A DNA stretch of 9,914 nucleotides, from NCBI GenBank assembly GCA_030039715.1, contig JASHVA010000142.1, forward strand, positions 1 through 9,914, in the 5' to 3' direction. Source of the DNA: Thermoplasmata archaeon (lineage in GTDB: Archaea; Thermoplasmatota; Thermoplasmata; Lutacidiplasmatales; UBA184). Shown here piece after piece: positions 6,856 through 9,914 of the stretch; positions within the stretch are counted from its first letter, which is position 1, and every line of letters starts with the position of its first letter. The translations under genes were made by a program, and so were the position numbers. The notes below the pieces were generated by a model, which did not search any database, was not told the DNA's origin, and saw only the letters and a list, made by a program, of their open reading frames with translations.

Positions 6856-7791
6856 ATGGCGGACCTTCGGGACCAGACCCTCGGCTTCCGGCTGCGCCGC
6901 GAATGGCCGGCCTACATCTACCTGATTCCCACGACCGTCGTCCTGCTGTTCCTGAACGCCTACCCGGTCGCGTACACCGTCTACATCTCGATGACGGACT
7001 TCGGCACGGGCGGCAAGGGCTCGCTGCTGTACTACCACTACATCGGCCTCGCGAACTACGTCACCGCGCTGACGACCAACTCGTCGGTCACGCTCACGCT
7101 CCTCGAGAACAGCCTCTTCTGGGCCGCGGGCTCGGTCGCGCTCTTCCTCGCGATGGGCCTCGGCCTCGCGACGGTGATGAACCAGGAGCTGCGAGGCCGC
7201 GCCGTCTACCGCACGCTGATCCTGCTGCCGTGGGCGATGCCCGCGTTCATCACGATCCTCGTCTGGTCGAACATGTGGCAGTACGACTACGGGATCATCA
7301 ACGAGCTCCTCGCGACGGTCGGGATCCGCCCGATCGACTGGCTCGGTCACGCCGACTCGGCCTGGGCGGCCTTGTTCATCACGAATCTCTGGCTCTCGTT
7401 CCCGTTCTACACGGTCGTCTTCCTCGCGACGATGCAGGCGATCCCGAAGGACCTCTACGAGGCCGCGTCGATTGACGGCGCGGGGAGCTTCTCCCGCTTC
7501 GGCCGGATCACGCTTCCGTACCTCGCGCCGACGATCGTGTTCGTCGGATTGATGGGCTTCCTCTTCACGTTCAACAACTTCTACCCGATCTACCTCATCA
7601 CGAGCGGCGGTCCCGGGATCTCCACACAGATCTTCATCACCGAGTCCTATAACCAGGCGTTCGGGAGCGTCGGCGCGTCGCCGCACCTCTCGACCGCGGC
7701 GCTCTACTCCGTGCTCGATTTCGTGATCATCGTCGCGATCACGGTCGTGGTCGTCTGGCGGACCGACCTCACGAGGAACTGGTTGAAATGA
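6856..7791 (+). CDS. malF: Carbohydrate ABC transporter permease, MalF type
   Basis: A 311-aa inner membrane channel subunit of the binding-protein-dependent permease superfamily. Six hydrophobic segments are visible near residues 18-36, 86-108, 118-138, 168-192, 222-240 and 283-301. The cytosolic EAA loop that docks on the ATPase is clear: EAASIDGAG (202-210) followed by RFGRITLP (214-221). The loop FNNFYPIYLITSGGP (239-253) is typical of sugar permeases of this type. An in-frame ATG at 6706 would add 50 basic residues unlike any family member and would overlap the GH57 start, so I place the start at 6856, where MADLRDQ leads straight into helix 1. It overlaps malG by ATGA and would pair with it as a heterodimer. 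The symbol rests on family plus context (starch enzyme next door); trehalose or another oligosaccharide cannot be excluded. Confidence 0.93.
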   Translation: MADLRDQTLGFRLRREWPAYIYLIPTTVVLLFLNAYPVAYTVYISMTDFGTGGKGSLLYYHYIGLANYVTALTTNSSVTLTLLENSLFWAAGSVALFLAMGLGLATVMNQELRGRAVYRTLILLPWAMPAFITILVWSNMWQYDYGIINELLATVGIRPIDWLGHADSAWAALFITNLWLSFPFYTVVFLATMQAIPKDLYEAASIDGAGSFSRFGRITLPYLAPTIVFVGLMGFLFTFNNFYPIYLITSGGPGISTQIFITESYNQAFGSVGASPHLSTAALYSVLDFVIIVAITVVVVWRTDLTRNWLK

Positions 7792-8657
7792 GGCGGCGGC
7801 GCGGTCGACGCTGGGTCCGGCTCCTGCGCGCGGCGGCCTCCCACGCCGTCCTCATCCTCGCCGTGGTGTTCGCCCTCTTCCCGATCTACTTCATCGTCAT
7901 CACGTCGTTCTCGACGATCCCGATCGCCTCGATCACCGCGCAAGTGCTGATCCCGAAGGTCGGCCAGCTCACCTTCGCGAGCTACCGGGCCGCGCTGTAC
8001 ACGCAGTCCCCGGCGTTCACCGCTCTGCTCGAGAACTCGTTGATCTTTGCCGGCAGCGCCGCGGCGATCGGAATGGGCCTCGCGGCGTTCACCGGGTTCG
8101 CCCTCTCGAAGTTCAACTTCCCGGGCCGCCGCGCCTTCGTCTACTTCATCCTGATCATCTCGCTCTTCCCGTCGTTCCTTCTGATCATCCCCTACTACTT
8201 CATGTTCGCAAAGCTCGACCTCATCGACACCTACCCCGGCCTCATCATCCCGTACTCGGCGGGGGCGGTCGTGTTCAGCGGAATCCTCGTCAAGAACTAC
8301 ATGGACTCGATCCCGGACGACATCGAGGAGGCGGCGCTGATCGACGGGCTCTCCCGGACCGGCGCGTTCTTCCGAGTGCTGATCCCCCTCTGTACTCCGG
8401 TCCTCGGGCTCGCCGCGTTCCTCGCGTTCGTGGGCCCGTACACGGACTACGCGCTCGCGCACGTCTTCATCACGTCGAGCGCGAAGGAGACGCTCGCGCT
8501 GAACCTGTACGCGATCGCGACGGGGGACACCGGGGAGCAGAACTACGGGGTCGTGACCGCGTTCGCGCTCGTGATGAGCCTGCCCATCGTCGCGTTCTAC
8601 ATCGCGTTCCAGCGGTACATCATCGGCGGACTCACCTTGGGAGGGGTCCGCGGGTAG
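7788..8657 (+). CDS. malG: Carbohydrate ABC transporter permease, MalG type
   Basis: A 289-aa partner of the preceding permease. An Arg-rich start (MRRRRGRRW) is followed by helix 1 (about 19-39) and five further membrane segments near 80-105, 115-140, 150-168, 200-220 and 255-275. The EAA loop reads EEAALIDGLSRTGAFFRVLIP (residues 180-200; E181, G187, I199, P200), the site that contacts the ATPase. The C-terminal FQRYIIGGLTLGGVRG matches the conserved tail of MalG-type subunits, a strong family marker. The start codon overlaps the malF stop (ATGA), implying translational coupling; a weak GAGGA lies about 10 nt upstream. Together the two subunits would form the transmembrane channel for the oligosaccharide delivered by the binding protein at the left edge. 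Confidence 0.94.
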   Translation: MRRRRGRRWVRLLRAAASHAVLILAVVFALFPIYFIVITSFSTIPIASITAQVLIPKVGQLTFASYRAALYTQSPAFTALLENSLIFAGSAAAIGMGLAAFTGFALSKFNFPGRRAFVYFILIISLFPSFLLIIPYYFMFAKLDLIDTYPGLIIPYSAGAVVFSGILVKNYMDSIPDDIEEAALIDGLSRTGAFFRVLIPLCTPVLGLAAFLAFVGPYTDYALAHVFITSSAKETLALNLYAIATGDTGEQNYGVVTAFALVMSLPIVAFYIAFQRYIIGGLTLGGVRG

Positions 8658-8664
8658 GCGCCGC

Positions 8665-8671
8665 AGGAAGG
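8665..8671 (+). promoter_or_regulatory. Ribosome binding site of malK
   Basis: AGGAAGG sits 5 nt before the ATG at 8677, inside the 19-bp gap after malG. This is the clearest Shine-Dalgarno-like site in the window and it supports the chosen malK start. First genes of units here lack such a site while this internal gene has one, a pattern common in archaea with leaderless transcripts. Confidence 0.6.
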
Positions 8672-8676
8672 TTTCT

Positions 8677-9822
8677 ATGACCGGTCTCCGGCTCGAGCAC
8701 GTCACGAAGAAGTTCAAGGAGTTCACGGCGGTCAACGACGTCTCGTTCGAGGTGAAGGACGGCGAGTTCGTCGTCGTCCTCGGTGCGTCGGGCTCCGGGA
8801 AGAGCACGATCCTGCGTCTCATCGCCGGTCTCGAGGTGCAGACGAGCGGGCACGTCTACATCGGCGACATGGAAGTCGACGACTACGAGCCCCGGGACCG
8901 GAACATCGCGATGGTCTTCCAGAGCTACGCGCTCTACCCGCACCTGACGGCGTACAACAACATCGCCTTCGCCCTGCGCGTGCGTCGCGTGCCCCGCGAC
9001 GACGACCCCGATCGGTACCGTCGCCGCACGCGCGAGGAGATCGACGAGCGGGTCCGCCACGCCGCCGAGCTCCTCGGCATCACCGACACGCTCGAGAAGA
9101 AACCGGCGGCGCTCTCGGGCGGCCAGCGCCAACGGGTCGCGCTCGCCCGCGCGATCGTGCGGGACCCGGAGGCGTTCCTGCTCGACGAGCCGCTCTCCAA
9201 TCTCGACGCGAAGATCCGGTCGAGCGCCCGGATCGAGCTGAAGCGCCTCCACGACCAGTTGAAGCAGACGTTCGTCTTCGTGACCCACGACCAGTCCGAG
9301 GCGATGACGCTCGCCGACCGCCTGGTCATCGTCGACCACGGACGCCTCCTGCAGTACGACACGCCCGAGCGGGTCCTCCGGGACCCGGCGAGCCAGTTCG
9401 TGGCGTCGTTCGTCGGTTCGCCGGATATGGTCTTCCTCGAGGGCGCCGTGGAGTCGAGAGCCGGTGCGGCGAGCTTCGTGCTCGGCCCGGTACGGATCCC
9501 GGTGCGAGGCGAGACGGCGCCGGGGCCGGTCACGCTCGGGATCCGGCCGTGGGACGTTTCGATCGGACCCGAGAACGCCCCGGGCGGCATCCCCGCCGTG
9601 GTCCGCGGCGTGGAGCGGCTCGGCTCGTCGGACCAGCTGTACCTCGAGCTCACCGCCCCGGGGGCCGCCCCGGCGCCGGGAGTGTCGGTCCGGGCGATGG
9701 GTCGGGCGTACGAGAACCAGGTGGGAGACTCGGTCTCGGTCTCGATCGACCCCGACCATGCGCTCTTCTTCGACAAGGACGGCGCCCGGGTCCACTCGCT
9801 CGAGACGGCTCCGCCGGCGTGA
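8677..9822 (+). CDS. malK: ATP-binding subunit of the sugar ABC importer, MalK type
   Basis: A 381-aa cytosolic ATPase that dimerises under the two permeases and powers import. All nucleotide-binding elements are present: Walker A GASGSGKST (36-44), Q-loop Q82 in VFQSYALYPHLT, signature LSGGQ (146-150), Walker B FLLDEP with catalytic E171 (167-172), D-loop SNLD (174-177) and H-loop H204 in FVTHD. GSPDMVFLEG and LGIRPWDV mark the C-terminal OB-fold (TOBE) regulatory domain of MalK/UgpC-type subunits, and the total length is normal for that group. Compared with E. coli and Thermococcus MalK as I remember them, the helical domain carries about 12 extra charged residues (near 107-119, RDDDPDRYRRRTR). 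The gene follows malG by 19 bp and should be cotranscribed. In archaea one MalK-type ATPase can serve several sugar permeases, so it need not be dedicated to this one. Confidence 0.96.
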   Translation: MTGLRLEHVTKKFKEFTAVNDVSFEVKDGEFVVVLGASGSGKSTILRLIAGLEVQTSGHVYIGDMEVDDYEPRDRNIAMVFQSYALYPHLTAYNNIAFALRVRRVPRDDDPDRYRRRTREEIDERVRHAAELLGITDTLEKKPAALSGGQRQRVALARAIVRDPEAFLLDEPLSNLDAKIRSSARIELKRLHDQLKQTFVFVTHDQSEAMTLADRLVIVDHGRLLQYDTPERVLRDPASQFVASFVGSPDMVFLEGAVESRAGAASFVLGPVRIPVRGETAPGPVTLGIRPWDVSIGPENAPGGIPAVVRGVERLGSSDQLYLELTAPGAAPAPGVSVRAMGRAYENQVGDSVSVSIDPDHALFFDKDGARVHSLETAPPA

Positions 9823-9836
9823 ACGGAGGGTCGGAC

Positions 9837-9914
9837 ATGGTCCGGGGCCGGCGCCGGTCGCCGTCGGTCCCGAACCCTTCGCCGGCCCGATTCCAGTCCG
9901 TCGTCGGCCGGGGG
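9837..9914 (+). CDS. Possible start of a downstream gene, cut by the right edge
   Basis: An ATG at 9837, 14 bp after the malK stop, opens a frame that stays open for all 26 codons to the window end. CGGAGGG (9824-9830) lies 6 nt upstream, a good Shine-Dalgarno match, which is the main support. The peptide is Arg/Pro/Ser-rich (MVRGRRRSPSVPNPSPAR...) and I recognise no family. In such GC-rich DNA 26 open codons mean little. The GC-rich palindrome CCGGCGCCGG (9848-9857) inside it could instead belong to a transcript end. Confidence 0.3.
   Translation, partial: MVRGRRRSPSVPNPSPARFQSVVGRG

Noticed and set aside
7704..9795. Long minus-strand open frames opposite malG and malK
   Set aside because: Charged low-complexity products. 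The plus-strand frames carry EAA loops, Walker motifs and ATGA coupling.
1..9914. Defence, mobile-element or RNA-based system
   Set aside because: No transposase, integrase, nuclease, toxin, tRNA/rRNA or direct-repeat array could be recognised; nearly all of the window is filled by the glucan enzyme and its importer.

Overview
The window looks like high-GC archaeal DNA carrying a starch or maltodextrin use locus: a giant cell-surface GH57 glycosidase (amylopullulanase type) and the parts of one carbohydrate ABC importer. The archaeal call rests on several points. First genes of transcription units have AT-rich TATA/BRE-like patches about 30-45 bp before the start and no clear Shine-Dalgarno site. 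The surface proteins are held by membrane-spanning anchors and are crowded with N-x-S/T sequons. The GH57 and MalFGK-type set resembles the maltodextrin clusters known from Thermococcales. A member of the Thermoplasmatota is my best guess, but this is an inference from style, not from a marker gene.

Layout. Positions 1-563 (minus strand) hold the N-terminal part of an extracellular sugar-binding protein whose C-terminus lies beyond the left edge. It has a Ser/Thr/Pro-rich cytosolic tail, one membrane anchor, an 18-residue polyglycine linker and the start of a binding-protein fold. A 183-bp gap (564-746) holds its probable promoter. Positions 747-6707 (minus) are a single 1986-aa gene: signal peptide, two tandem copies of a beta-sandwich-like domain (about 67% identical), a GH57 catalytic domain with both catalytic acids, a third sandwich-like domain, a glucodextranase-C-like domain, a beta-rich propeller-like segment, a Thr/Pro stalk, a transmembrane anchor and an acidic cytosolic tail. 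A 148-bp divergent promoter region (6708-6855) follows, with a perfect 15-bp inverted repeat. Positions 6856-9822 (plus) are a tight operon of two permease subunits and the ATPase (malF-malG-malK type). A short candidate start of another gene runs off the right edge.

How it works together (inference). The anchored GH57 enzyme would cut alpha-glucan at the cell surface, the tethered binding protein would catch the released oligosaccharides, and the MalF/MalG channel with a MalK dimer would import them using ATP. No intracellular glucosidase and no local regulator is visible in this window. I found no evidence for a defence, mobile or RNA-guided system. The novelty lies in the domain architecture, the composition of the surface enzyme, the binding-protein tether and a possible operator.
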